Positions 35,028 to 47,900 of a stretch of 64,000 bases of DNA are shown here, piece after piece. Within the stretch, counting starts at the first letter, position 1. Each line of letters starts with the position of its first letter. A model generated the notes under the pieces. It made no database searches and was not told where the DNA came from. It worked only from the letters and a program-made list of their open reading frames with translations. Origin of the DNA: Edaphochlamys debaryana (taxonomy: Eukaryota; Chlorophyta; Chlorophyceae; Chlamydomonadales); NCBI GenBank assembly GCA_016858145.1, contig JAEHOE010000228.1:1-64000 (forward strand), read 5' to 3'. A program made the position numbers and the translations under genes.

Positions 35028-35407
35028 TGAGCGCAGGGCATGCGGCAGGTCGTGTGGTCAAACAACGGTTTTGGAACTGGTCGCGTGTATGGCCAAGCTG
35101 AGCGCCGAGCAAGGACGCGAATTCAGTATATAGTGCCATGCTTAGGCACCGTAGATCGCGTGTTAGGATAATTAGAAAGAGCGGGAAGAGCCTGGGCCTG
35201 TCGCAGGCCATGGTTGGGTTGTGTGTCCCCTTATCCCTGGAGGCCCATGAGTGGGGAGTGTGGACTGGGGAGTACAGTATGCGATGCATTGGTTGCTGCT
35301 CAGGGCTTCCCAGTGCCATCAATGCATTTTCCAGTTTGCCCACCCTCTAGGGGTACTGTGCCATCACTGTGCCGCTGTTGGAGCAGTCACATGCATGGAC
35401 GCGCCAT

Positions 35408-35412
35408 TGTAA
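35408..35412 (+). terminator. polyadenylation signal TGTAA of the Ala/Gly-rich gene
   Basis: TGTAA 381 nt after the stop codon at 35027, the first on this strand. It lies 29 bp from the convergent gene's signal. Confidence 0.6.
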
Positions 35413-35440
35413 GATTACCGGTATGCTTTTGATAACAGCG

Positions 35441-35445
35441 TTACA
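35441..35445 (-). terminator. polyadenylation signal TGTAA of the leftward pherophorin gene
   Basis: First minus-strand TGTAA after the stop at 36243, implying a ~800-nt 3' UTR (35446-36242) in which no further exon was found. Confidence 0.55.
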
Positions 35446-36242
35446 GAGCCCCTGCCGCCAGAGCCTTACCGCCAGCAAGACGTCACTGGCTAGCCGATAC
35501 CGTACCCACACACGCGTGCTTCTCATTCATTGCCATATCTGGAGACCTAAAGCTGTAGTCACGCACATGCAGCTCAAAACCAAGTCAGGACCAAGTCACA
35601 ACCAACACAGCCCGGCAGACGCCACGCAAGAGTCAAAGTGAAGTCAGCATCCCAGTCACCAACACGAACCCGCCACGCACGCACACCGAACAGTCACGCA
35701 CCCTTAGGCGAAGCCGCATGTTCTTTAAGCCCCGGCTGTTAAACTACCCCCACCGTGCACCGCAATCAATGTGCAGGAGGGGGGCGCCGCCCATCCTTCC
35801 ACACCCTCTCAGCCCCGATCTAGTTTCGGAGCGCCAACAAGGGCGCAGAATCGTATATAGAATGCACTGCCGTCCCTGCACGCCACTGAACTGTCACTTT
35901 ATCATGCCACCATGCACTTATAATACCCCTGCTGGTGAGTCCCTGCCGTTCCGCCCCTATCACTATCCCTCAGCGCTGCCACAACCTGTGCCTCGGGGCG
36001 CTGGCCAGAACCAGCTAGTCCGGCAGTCTGCCCCCTCTTCCCCTGTGTAGGATTGCGCCCCTGGATACCTTTGCCGGCCATTGGACAGAGCGAACCGGGA
36101 GCATTGCGCCGTATCGCGCGGTTCGCCCACGAGTGTGCCCCAGACCAAGCGCCCAACGGAAGGCTCGCTGGACCCGTACCGATCATCGAAACGGGCAGGG
36201 GCCGCCAATCATGATGCCCGTGTGACTCTGGGCCGTACGGCA

Positions 36243-39200
36243 TCATGGCTGTGGCCACGTGACCTTCTGGTACGGGCAGCAGTACTCCTTCTCCTGGCCC
36301 GCCACGTTGCCCAGCGCCACCTGTCAGGGGCCGGAAACCAAGGAAGAAAGGCACTTGAGCGCACGAGATGGGCTCTGTAACCATATACCCCCGCCTCCTT
36401 TCCGCACTTGTCCCGCCTTCCATAGCCCAGCCCCGGAATTGCTTGGTCCTCTCCTCCGTCGGCGCCCGTCGTCCTCTGTCCCCCACCCTCGCGCGGCCCT
36501 CGAGCAAGCCCCACCTGGCAGCCGTATCCCTTGCACAGCGTGTCCAGATCGGGACACGTGGATCCGCGCACCGAGAAGCAGATCTCCTGGCCCTGTGGTG
36601 AGCAGGAAGCAGAATCAGCAGATCCAGATTTGTACGACAGCAGCAGATCAGGCCTAAGGGAAGGGCTTGCTTGTCGGGATGGATGCAATCCGCTTGGCGA
36701 GAGCGTGCGTCCCCAACCTTGTCCCCAATCTTCCCCCCAAAGTTGTCCTCTCCCCTGCAGCTTTGGTACAGGCCCACAGGCTTACAAGCTCCCCCCTTAC
36801 CTTGGCTGTGGAGGGCGTTAGGCCCAGGCGGTTGAACTTGAGAGTGGTATACGTCCATCCGCGGAAGTCGTATACTGCGTACGGAGGACGCACGGCATGC
36901 CTGGGTTGAACCTCTTATCTCCAGGTTCCCTTCACTCGTGCCAACGCGCCCATGCTCACTAGCCCCGCGGCCTCCCTCCCTCGCTCAACCGCCTCCCGCC
37001 CACACCAGCCCGCCCGCCTCCGCCTCCCGCCCGCCTCTTCCCTTCCCCTTCCCCCAGCCTTTTAAGGCGCACGCCCTCCACCACATGTGTCCCCCTCCCA
37101 GCACGGCCGTATTGACACCCCAGCTGCTGCCCTCGACGAGGCTCTCCTCGTACTCAGGAGCGCTCCCCTCCTCAACCGCCGAAGTCCCCCAAACGACCTG
37201 GCAGTTTGCTCCCTGCTCCTTACCATGGTAGTTGGGGCTGCGTTCGTTGCCGTCAACCAACACGTCGTACACCGAGCCGTAGCAGTTGTCAGCTGTAGAA
37301 AGGGGAGGCCATTGAGGTCATGTGGGGGGGGGGGTGAGCCCTCTGAGCGAAGACGCCCTGTTTGCCTACTGCCTGCTTGTCCTCATCCTCCCTTTTCAGT
37401 AAGGCCTCCAAAGGCCCGCCCGCCCTTAAAGGCCCACTTTTAACCTCGACATGTAAGTGCCCTTGCTCATCACTTTATTCCTCAAAGGCTCCCGCTCTCA
37501 TCTCTAGATCGTACGGCACTCACCGATCAGGAACTGCGCCAGCTCCAGCTGCGTGCCGCAGCACCTGCCCCGCACCGGCCTGCAGGCCTGGCCGCGCAGG
37601 CTGAAGCACACGCGCCAGTCGCCGCTCGTGACATTACTAACGATCTGCCTAGTAAAGTTCATCACGTAAGGCCGGCCCACGTAGATGCCCTGAGACATGC
37701 AGCCGCCGAAGGGGAAGGGGTTCCGAATCCCCGAGGGCGCCGGCGGTTGGGCGCCTACGTGACGTGGCCGAGGGGGATTACGTAAGGGCAGCGGGCGTTT
37801 GGAAACGGGCGTGCGGTTGGGCGGCGGGAAGGGCTGGGGGGAGCGGCGGGGCGGCGGGGGCGGCGACCGGCGCTGGGGCGGCGGGGGCGGGGACTTGCGG
37901 GCTGAGGGGTTGGAGGGGATGCGTGGGGACGTGGGGAGGTAGGGGGCGTCTGGCTGGGTGGGTTCGTGTAGCGGCGGTCCTGCCTCGGGGTCGGACGGGG
38001 CCGATGGGGACGGTGGGGGCGACTTCTTGGACGGGGGTGAGGGGTGGCGCCGTGGAGGAGGAGACGCCCTGACAGGAGGGGGAGGAGGCCGCACCCTCGG
38101 GGGAGGTGGGTGGGACTTTTGGGGTGGTGGAGGGGACGGAGCGGGGCTGTCAGGGGGTGGCGGCTTGGCCCGGGGAAGGCGGGGCGGAGGGGGAGGCGGC
38201 GGCGTGTCGGGTGGGGGGGATCGGAGCCGCGGGGGCCGAGGGCTCGGGGGTGGTGGGGGCGGTGGGGACGGGGGAGTGTGGGGCGGCGGCCTGGGGCTGG
38301 GGGGAGGCCTGGGGTTAGGGGGCGGCGGCGATGGGGGCGGGCTAGGGGGGCGGTGGGGGGGCCGGGGCGACGGCGGCGGCGGCGAGGGGAGCGGGCTGGG
38401 CGGCAGGGGCGGAGGCCGGGGCGAAGGGGGCGGAGGCGAGGGTGGAGGCCGGGGAGGCGGCCGGGGGCTCGGAGGGGGCCGAGGGGAGGGTGGCGGGGGG
38501 CTGGGCGGTAATGGGGAAGGGGGAGGCGGGGAGGGGGGCACCGGGGAGGGCGGCAATGGAGAGGGGGGCGCGCGAGGCGGAGAGCGTGGCCGGAGCGGCC
38601 GACGGGGAGTGGGCGGGGGCGGGGAGGGGGGCGGGTTAGGGGTGGGTGACGGCGGCGACGGGTGGGGGGGTGAAGGCGGCGGCGAGCGGGGCCGTGGCGG
38701 CGGCCGCGGCGGCGGCGGCGCCTTGACCCGCGGCGGCGCCGGCGGCGACCTGGGGGGCTGCAACGGCTCTCCTGGCGGCGGTGGCAGCCTCGGGGGCCGC
38801 CGCGGCGGCGACGTTGATTTCGCCGGCGGCGGCGACCTCACCGGCGGCGGCGACAGCAGCGCCGGCGGCGGAAACCTGGGCGGCGGCGACGTCAGCACCG
38901 GCGGCGGCGAGGCCTTCACCGCTGGCGGCGGCGACGTCAACGCCTTCACCGGCGGCGGCGGGAACACGGGCTGCCCTCCCGACGATCCCTCTTCCTCCAG
39001 GCACAGCCACTTGGCGTAGCCCCGCTTGCAGGTCGAGTCAGCGTAGTTCTCCGGAATGGCGGCCGCGCAAAAGTCCAGCGGCGGGTAGCCGTCGTTCCCC
39101 GCCAGACCCGCCAGGTAGTCCTCGCCGTCGGCTAATACCTGGCGGCCAGGAGCGGGACAGAGCGGAAGCGAACTGTAAGAGGACTGCATTTTTGGCTTTT

Positions 39201-41211
39201 AGGCAACGTCATCGTATCATGCCCCCCACACGCTGGGCACCCTGCTGAGTCGTTATGAAGGGCCGTTGCCGGTGCTTTCGTCTCCGTGTGTGTAAGTGTC
39301 CTTGCACGATGGTTCATTTGGCCCACTCTGCCACGGACAGACGTCAGGCCCCCTGCCGAGCCCCGAGTCCCGACCCCGCAGGCCCGACCTGGCCCACGGT
39401 CTGGCAGGTGCAGGCGGGGTAGCCCAGCTGCTGGGCGAACACGGCCCGCTCCAGGGGGGGCCCCGCGGAGGCGAGGGTGGCCGACACGTGGCGCGTGTAG
39501 AGCACGTTGAGCTTGAGCGCCAGCATGTCCGCCATCCTGGGAGGAGTTGGGTGGGGTGGGTTGAAAGGGGAGTTGGGGGTGGGGTGGGTGGAAACGGGGG
39601 TGGAAAGGGGGTGGGGAGGGGGAGGGGTCAGCGGAAAGGGGAGAAGGAGGAGAGGCACCGAGAGCGGAGGGCCAGCCTGTCGGCCATCCTGACAGGCGCG
39701 GGGCGGGAACGGGGACATCATGGGGGAAGATGGCAGGGTGGGAGGGAGGGGGGCACCGCGGCTAGAGGACGAGGGCCGCCCGCTGCTAAGGGGACCACGT
39801 CCCTGGGGCCCCAAGCGCCTGTATCTAAACTCTCACACCCACATACCGGTAGGCTCCGCATCCATCCGTTCAGCCACATAGCTCTACTTCATCTCTCAGC
39901 CACATAGCCACATACCGGTCGCCCCACGCGGTCAGCGCCTTTGTCCCAACGCCCACATCCACAAAGGCCCCCCCCCATGCGTTCAGCCACATAGCTCCAC
40001 TTATCTCTATACAATCGTTTGCCGCTGCGCCCGGACACGTCCCTCGGCTCTTGTGCACCCTCCCACCTCGCCCGTTGGGCAGGTCCTGCTAGCAATCGCT
40101 CACCCGCCACCCTTGACCCCTCCCAGCCTCAACGCTGCTTTCCCCAGCCCCATTTGCAGTTGTGCACGCCACTCATCTGACCTCTGCGCAGCACCATGTG
40201 CATGGGCAGCGCGGCAACTCCCCAAACACATCGGAGAATAACTCCTGACAGAGCTTCCCAGGAGGACGCCAACCCACGCACCCCTACCCATCCCTACCCA
40301 CCCCTACCCACTCCACGGGCTAAGTATGCCGACTCACCACCAAGAGCTATAGCCAAAGTACGGCAGATCGCCGGGGCAATCCACGCCCTCCTCAACCTCG
40401 ACGGTCAGAGGCTTCCGCAGCGGCAGCGTGACCCCCTCCTCGTCCCGAGTCGTGGTCTGGGCTTGCAGGAAACACAGCACCGCATTTGGTGACGAGAACG
40501 TCAGCGTGTTTCCGTCCAGACTGCCGAAGGTCATGAAGCCATTATCGTTGGCAAAGGCTGCTGACCAGGAGGCGCTCAGCACGGCTGAGCCTGCATCTCC
40601 CGGCCAGTCGCTTGCGGTGAAGATGGGGAAGGGGCAGTTGGCCGGCGGGGGGCAGGTGAAGGGGCACGTACTGCAGGGGCAAGGAGCGATACGGGGTTGC
40701 GAAATGGAGGGGCGGGAACGTCGGGGATTTACAACCTCCTGGCTGAGTGCAGCACGGCTTAATTGAGACGGCGGGGCGGACGGGGTCGGGGTTTGCCGGC
40801 AGGCCGGATGCACGCATGCTCGCTGATTTTGAAGTCGCAGCCCAAAGAGCTCGGCGACCGATTCATATGCTCTGGACATACGTCGGTGTACCTAGGCACC
40901 GACTGTAAGGCTTGCAGACTTACTCGGCAGCCGCTGCAGCCGTTCGTAAGGCGCATGCTGCGACAGGGAAGAGCAGCGGCAAACCCCCCGGAGAGTTACG
41001 TGATCGACATAAGAGAGTTGCATGAGAGAGCTCAGGCCTGGTTCGGCCGCAGAAAAGCTCTGAACAGGGGTGCTGTTAGGTCTGCCGACGGATGGGTCGA
41101 GGCAACACTGCGCTGACAAGAGCTGAGGGTATCCTTACCAGCAAGCGTTAGCGCTAGTAGTAGCGTCACGCAGCTCCTCTTTCGCTCTGCCTTCAGTGCG
41201 TTTCGGGCCAT
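36243..41211 (-). CDS. pherophorin (hydroxyproline-rich extracellular matrix glycoprotein)
   Basis: Nine exons: 41211-41139, 40957-40924, 40670-40338, 39536-39389, 39138-37524, 37292-37224, 36874-36801, 36592-36515, 36320-36243 (833 residues). Pherophorins are secreted volvocine wall/matrix proteins with two globular domains joined by a rod of hydroxylated, glycosylated prolines. Here: signal peptide (RSCVTLLLALTLAACALRTA, made partly by the 34-nt second exon), a Cys-rich N-module (CPFPIF, SPNAVLCFLQ, MADMLALKLNV, CTCQTVGQ), a ~390-residue Pro/Ser/Arg rod rich in SPPPP, and a C-terminal pherophorin domain with FPFGGC, CFSLRGQAC, CCGTQLELAQF, YGSVYDVLVDG, CFSVRGSTCPDLDTLC and a final CCPY. N-glycosylation sequons NFT and NVT are present. 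Start chosen at 41211 because a TATA box lies at ~41275; the in-frame ATGs at 41271-41274 would fall upstream of the transcription start. Confidence 0.93.
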
Positions 41212-41909
41212 CGACCGGCTACCGTCCTCGCGCACGCGTCGTCCTGGCGACGACGCGCTGCGCGTGGTCATCAATATAAGCTTGATTCAATGCATATCGC
41301 TGATGAATTGGCCGCGATTTGAAGGGTCGGGGAGTTCGGGGTTGACGGGTTGGAGTAACAACCCGGCACACGGTAACTGCTGAGGGCGTTGGAGTCGGAC
41401 GGAGGTCAAGCAGCCTTGGTGTGCAGATTCAATTGGACGTCCTGCTAGCCTTAGCTTTCCTTGCTGTGTAGGTGCAATCGGCTCACGAGCCGCGGCCTGC
41501 TCGCGCAAGCAATGCCGTACGCGGTGGTGGGCGCAGAGTTCTGCGTGAGCTTTGGCCCTCGCCCGGCCTGCACTGCTGCTACGACGAGCTTACGTGCATT
41601 CCGCCAGCTGCATGGTTTTGCCATCCCGCAAGTCGAACCCGCGACGCTGTTACCGGAAAGACGCAGGCTTTGACGCAGCCTCTGCACGTAATCGCTATTC
41701 TTCAGAACTCACTATCGATAACTGCTAGCGGAGAGAACGAAGCTTAAACTCAACCCGCAAGAGAGACATCGGGCCACTCAGCGCACGCCCGCCCGGCTGG
41801 TGGCTTCCTCGCTGCATCGGAGCTCGGACTGCCTGCATAGTGGAACATCTCCCCAGGCGAAGCAAACTGCTCTCATGCTGGCGAGCGACGTCGTCCTAGT
41901 CGCGGACCC
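41212..41909. promoter_or_regulatory. divergent promoter region shared by two pherophorin genes
   Basis: 698 bp separate two outward-facing pherophorin start codons. A minus-strand TATA box (CTTATATT) at ~41274-41281 sits ~65 bp upstream of the leftward start. No equally clear TATA box was seen for the rightward gene. No exon in between. Confidence 0.6.
41275..41281 (-). promoter_or_regulatory. TATA box of the leftward pherophorin gene
   Basis: TTATAT-type sequence on the minus strand 64-70 bp upstream of the ATG at 41211, leaving room for a short 5' UTR. Confidence 0.55.
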
Positions 41910-44900
41910 ATGAGAGTATGGAGACTGCCGCTGTTCTTCGCAGTATTGCTAATAGCGCAAGTACTTGGATCAGGTGCGGGCATGGGCACCTTGGCCCAAG
42001 GGCCACACAATGGCTGCTTCTCTGCATGCGGCAGGGTCTCAACTGCAGCTAGAGCGTGGGGGTAAACAGCAGTTTAAGCGAGGGATCTGGAAAGGGAGCC
42101 AATCTGCTTATTCAGGAGTCCTGCCCACCTAGCGGTCGCTCGCCGATGACGTGCGCGGCGTGGGCGTGGGGCCCTCCCAACCATCGCACCACTCCTGACA
42201 GGCCCCAAATGCTGTCGTGTCCTGACTTGGCTCGTGCCTTGTTGTTTGGGGTATGCGCAGGGCAACATGATTTGAGGGCCGCTGGCAGAGGTGCAGCAGG
42301 AGCGGCGGGGCGCTTCAGGTGGGAAAGTGTCCTGTCCAGGCGGGGATGGCGGGCACGAGCCTTGGAACCACTGCACGCGCTATGCCAAGGCAGCGTGGAT
42401 GGAAGGCCTCACGGAGCTGAAGGGTATATGTGTTCGTGCGTATCGGTACCCTCAGTGACGGGGTCCGAAGGGGATCCAGGTCTGCATGCCCGCTCCGGTG
42501 TTCTAGAGTAGGAGCTAGGGACATCCGAAAGGTACAGGTGGGAAGGGCCCCTTCGCAACGGCTCCTAGGAAGGGTCAAACGTAGGCAGTCAGGGTACAAG
42601 GGATCGAGGCGCGCGCGTCAGCAACGGAGCCAGTGTATCAAAGCTCTGGGTGCAAAATGGCCAGGGTCTTCTGCCGAGGCCGCTGGAGGGAAGCCAGCTG
42701 CAGGCCCCAGCTGGGACCGAGAGGCACGGGCGGGTGTACGAACAGGGGCACGCGGCCATGTGGGGGGCCTGGGTCATGGCCACCTGGCTAGGAGTGGCGT
42801 CACACTCTGGATACGTGGGTGGTAGACGTGGGGGCGGGGGGCGAAGGTTTCAGGTGTGGGAGGGGCCTACCGTGGGAGCCGCAACTTTACCACCCTCTGA
42901 CCCCCACTTCCTCTTCCCACCCCACTCTCCACTCACCCACCTGCTGGCCGCTGCTCTATTCTCTTTGATAGGCTCAAAGACCTATCCCCGCAACCCCATA
43001 ACCCTTAGCAACTCAGCTCAGCTCAGCAACAAACACCCCACAACCTCCCTCGTCCGCCCTTCCGATCCGCAGGCGCCGGATCCTAGACGGCCAGGAGCCC
43101 GACCCTGCCCCGCCAGCCAGCGCACCCACATGCTCCACAAACTCATGCTACTCCGTGGGCGGCGGCGGAGACAGCTGCCCCATCACTGCGCACACGGCGG
43201 AGGCTTGGGCGGGGCTGGTGGCGACCAGCCCAGCGCCTGGGCTCCTGCGGGCGCTATGGTTTAGCGTGTTTACAAACGGCCTCGGAGGGTCGCTCTACTT
43301 GGGCCTCCTCAGCGCCCCAAGGCGGCAGCTGGTGTTCCCCGATGCACCCTCGCTGCAATGCTTCTTGCGGCTGCAGCAGGGCGAGGCTGGGGACGCGGCG
43401 GTTGGGGGCCGGCTGCCGGTCGCGAGCGGCCAGGCGATCACGTTCACCGCGACGCTCGACGCCGCGACAAACGCTTGCGCCTATCCTGAAGGAGCCGATT
43501 CGACCGGGGTCTCCAATTATGGCGCCTGGATGGCGGCAGCGATCGCGCTGCGATTGAACATGGCTTTGTCAGCGGCTTCGTCGTCGGACAACGACTTGGC
43601 GCCCCGGGTCGTAACGCGCCGCGGGCCGCTAGCGGCCCTGCCGGCCGCTTGCGAGTGCGCCTCGCTCGGCGAGATACTGCGACAGGCCGACGCGTACGTT
43701 TCGGGCCTGCCGAACGGGACCTCGTTTCAGGGCCCGCTGGTGGGGTGCGTGGCGGCAGTCTCGGCCACCCTGGCCGCCACGTACCGCGACCGCCAATGTC
43801 CCGCGGCCTCGGCGTCAATGCCGTGGATCTCGGCGGAGCCTTTCCTGTGCCATAAGGGGTCCACATCCGGCTCTGCGCTTGGAGACGTTGCGGGCGGGAC
43901 GCCTATGCCGGCGCCCTTGCCGCCGCCGCCATCGGGCCCCGCGGCGGCGCAGGCCCTCGTACCGGGGTCGTACCCCGGTGTGTACAGCGTACCGCCGCCG
44001 GGGCCGCCGCTGTACACGCCAGCCTACCCGCCGCCGTACCCGGGCTCCGTGCCGCCTGCCCCCCCTGGACCCGTCTGTCACAAGGCGGGGTGTTACCCGG
44101 TCGTGGACAATGACACGGGCCTCGTCGGCGGCTGCCCCTTCCGCCTGTTCACGGCCGTGCAGTGGAGCACAGCGTCTAACGACTCCTTTCTCGGGCAGTT
44201 GCTGGCAGCTGCCTGGCCACGCCTCACTGTTGGCGGCTATGTGAGGCTGGGCGGCGGGCCGGGGCTCATCGACGCGCCGGCCTTTCTCTTCCGTGACCCC
44301 CGGGCGCTCCAGTGCTTCCTGCGGAGGCAGCTGTTCTCGCCGCCGCCGACCGAGTCGTTCGGCCTTCCGCTGACAGGTGGGGCATCGGGGTCGACTGTTC
44401 CAGTAGAGACGGGCGGATGGGCAGGAGGGCAAAGCATGAGCTGCAGGGGCTGGGCGCCAAGTCAGGCTAAAGTCAGCGTGGTGAACTCCTGGTAGCGCGC
44501 AGGACGCTTCCACGTCCTTCATCCCCGTCCTTACCGTCCCTGCACCCAACCCCACGCAGGCATGGTGCTCGTGGCCACTCCGACGGACGCGCCGCCGGGC
44601 GTTTGCCCGTTCGAGGTGCCCGTACCGCTGTACGGCTCGTGGGTGGCCCACGTGCTGACGCTCAAGCTCAACGTCCTCCTGGAGCCGGAGCTCATGGGCG
44701 CTGAAGCGGGCGCGGCCTCGCTATCAGATGCGGTGTTTGGACAGAATATCACGGAGATCGCATGCGCTTGCCGTACCGTGGGGCATCTGCTTCGGGTGGC
44801 GGAGGCGGCGGTGTCGGGCGCAGCGGGCGTGGCGGGGGACCCAGAGCTGGCGGCGGCGCTGGCGGCCGCCGGCGACGGCGTATGGTCGTACGGCGAGTGC

Positions 44901-47900
44901 GCCCGCAATATCAGCGTGTCGTACAACGACAACAGCTGCCCGACGGCGCCGGAGGCGCCGCGGCCGCTGTGCCCGCCGCTCGGCTCGCCGCCGGCGGCGC
45001 CGCAGCCGCCGCCGGCACCCCCGCTGCCGCCCATTGGCTGCCACTCGGCGGAGTGCTTTGCGACTCAGGCCCCTGCTTCGGGGAGCCTGTTCACGTGCCC
45101 CTTCACCGTCTACGCTCCAGAACAGTGGGCGGACCTTACGAAAGCCTCGATCGCCGCGCACGCCCTGCACGCGAACTGGGCAGCCGCCTTCGGGACGGAG
45201 CCGGACGGGACTCTTGTCATTGGCACCGTCGCAGGGCCCAACATCGCCTTTCCGGACGCCGCCTCAGTGCAGTGCTTCCTTTGGCAGCAGCTGCGGCCGC
45301 CAGATGGTACGGCACCGTACGGCAGCCCCCAACCGCTGCCGTTGGGCGGCGCCAACGTTACCTACCGGGCCGAGGTGCTGGAGGGCGAGTGCGTGCTGGC
45401 AGACAGCGCCCTCGCCAACATGACGTACGGCATCTGGCTGGCGGAGATCTTGGCCTTAGACCTCAACGTACGACAGTCGTACGCTACGGCAGATCCTCAA
45501 GATCCGGCGGCGCTCGTGCTGGGCAAGTCGGTCTTCCATGGTGCCTACGCGCCAAGCGGGTGCGCCTGCGAGGCAGTCCAGGCGCTGGTGTCCAATGCGT
45601 GGGAGCTCTTCATCTCCAACGGTACGACAACTGCCGATGGTACGGCGTACGTCACGTGTACGGAGGAGGTGCTGGACACGTACCTCGACGGCCGCTGCAA
45701 CAGCGACCGGGACCTGCCGCTGCTGTGCCGCGAGCCGTCCCTGCCGCCGCCGCCGCTCGTGCCGCTGCCGCCGTCGCCTCCGCCTCCGCCCGAGCTGCCG
45801 CCGGCCGCCGCCAACGCATCTCTGCCGCCGCCGCCAGCACCCAGCCCCTTCCCGCCAGCACCGCCGGCATGTACAATGGAATGCCTGTCGCCGGGCAACC
45901 CGTGCCCGTTCACGCTCTACGACGGAAGGGAGTGGGACGATGCCACGCTGGAGTCGCAGGCGGGATACACTCTTTTTGAGAAGTGGCTCGTGTTTGCAAC
46001 GTACGACGACGGCAGCGGCCCGCTCTTCATCTATGGTGTCGCCAACGGACCCCACTTTGAGTTCCTGGACCCCCTCTCGCTCCAGGTGTGTGGGAGCCTC
46101 GGGGCCGTGGCATGGGCACGGGTTGCAAGGAAGGGAGTGAAGAAGCTCGCTCCTGGTTGCGCCAATAGGTCCAGGCCTTGTGGTATTGGGGTGTCCCGTT
46201 ACAGGGCCATAGGATAGTGGGCAGGTCAGTAGTATGGGGCTGAGAGGTCCGTCCGACGGGCATGCTTGGGTTGGAGCCTGGGGGCAACAGCAAAGCCCAG
46301 GAAGCGCGTGAACGGGTCGGGGTGCCTTCAGGAAGGTCTCTACGCTCTTTTCCACTTGTGGTGCTGAAACCCTCCACATGCCGTGCACCCTTCCCCACCC
46401 TCCGCAGTGCTTCATGCAGATGCAGTACAACCGCGCATCGGTACTGCCGCCCGATGGCGTGATCATGCCAGACCTCCCGCCAACCGTCCCCCTTCCGATC
46501 ACGACCGTCCTCGGTTTCGGAGCAGTCTGGAACGAGACGGCTAAGGCGTGTCAGGCGGTCAACGTCGAGTCCATGGCACTGTACTATGGGCCCTGGATGG
46601 CCGACGCTATCGCGCTCAAGCTAAACGTTCAGCTATCGGCCAGCTTGTTCAGTGACGCTGCAGGAGGTGGTCCGCCGGTTACCGATGTGTTTCGGTTGGG
46701 CCGGGCGCAGTTTGCGCAGCTCTACCCGCCGCCCGCCGCCGGCTCGCCGGTACGCCAGTGCGCGTGCTTGACGGTACGGCAGGTCGTTGCGGAATCGGAG
46801 TCCGCTGTTTCGGGCGTGGCGGGATCGCGGCTGAGCTGGGCATCGCGAGCGGGCACGTGCGGTTACGCCATCGCAACCGTGTACGGCGACGGCACGTGCC
46901 AGCGCCCGCCCCCCGGACCGGCGCTGCTGTGCGCTCTAATGGCCGCATCGCCGCCAAACACACCGCCGCCGCCGTCATACCCTCCGTCGGCTCCGCCGCC
47001 GCCGTCATACCCTCCGTCGGCTCCGCCGCCGCCGCCCCCGCCAGCATACCCGCTGACGGCGCCACCACCGGCGCCGGCCTACCCGCTCAGCCCCTCGGCT
47101 CTGCCGCCGCCGTCGACGTCGCCGCCACCGGCCCAGCCGGACATGCCGCCACCTCCGCCGCCGCCAGCGTACCCGAGTCCACCTCCTAGCCTGCCTCCGC
47201 CAGCGCAACCGATCCTACTGCCACCCCCAGAGCAGCCGTCCTATCCGTCGCCATCAGTAGCACCGGCAGCCCCCCCGCCGCCGGTCTATCCCTCCAACCC
47301 CTCTCCGCTGGAGCGCCCTTCTTCCCCTCCTCCGCCGGCCTATCCCTCCAGCCCATCCCCACCCGACCGCCCTTCTTCCCCTCCGCCGCCTCTCTATCCC
47401 TCCAGCCCCTCTCCGCCCGAGCACCCATCGTCTCCCCCTCCGCCGATCTATCCCGCCTCCCCATCTCCACCCGGTCAGCCTTCGTCTCCTCCTCCGCCCG
47501 ACCTGCCCGCTTTGCCATCACCATCACCGCCACCCATCTACTCTCCGCCCGCGCCTCTCGCGCCTGCCTACCCCACGACCCCTGACGCGCCTATCGTATC
47601 GCCACCATCTCCGGAGCCGCCATCAAAACCGCCCCCGCCTGGACAGCCGCCCCTGCCACCACCGCCACCGCCTGTGTACCCTAGCCACCCGCCTCCGCTG
47701 GAGCTGCCAACGGCTCCGCCGCCTGTCCAGCCGGTTCTGCCGCCGCCGCCGCCAGGGCTGCCCCCATTGCCACCGCCGCCGGCGTACCCAGCCGTGCCGT
47801 CGCCGCCGGGCCTGCCATCGCCGTCACCACCTCCGCCGTACCTGCCCTCCTCACCGCCTCCTCCGCCTCCAGAGTCTCCACCACCGCCTTTTGCACCCGC

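Noticed and set aside
41600..41690. tRNA-like T-loop sequence (GGGTTCGAC on the minus strand)
   Set aside because: Stem positions do not pair, and no matching anticodon or D arm could be placed.
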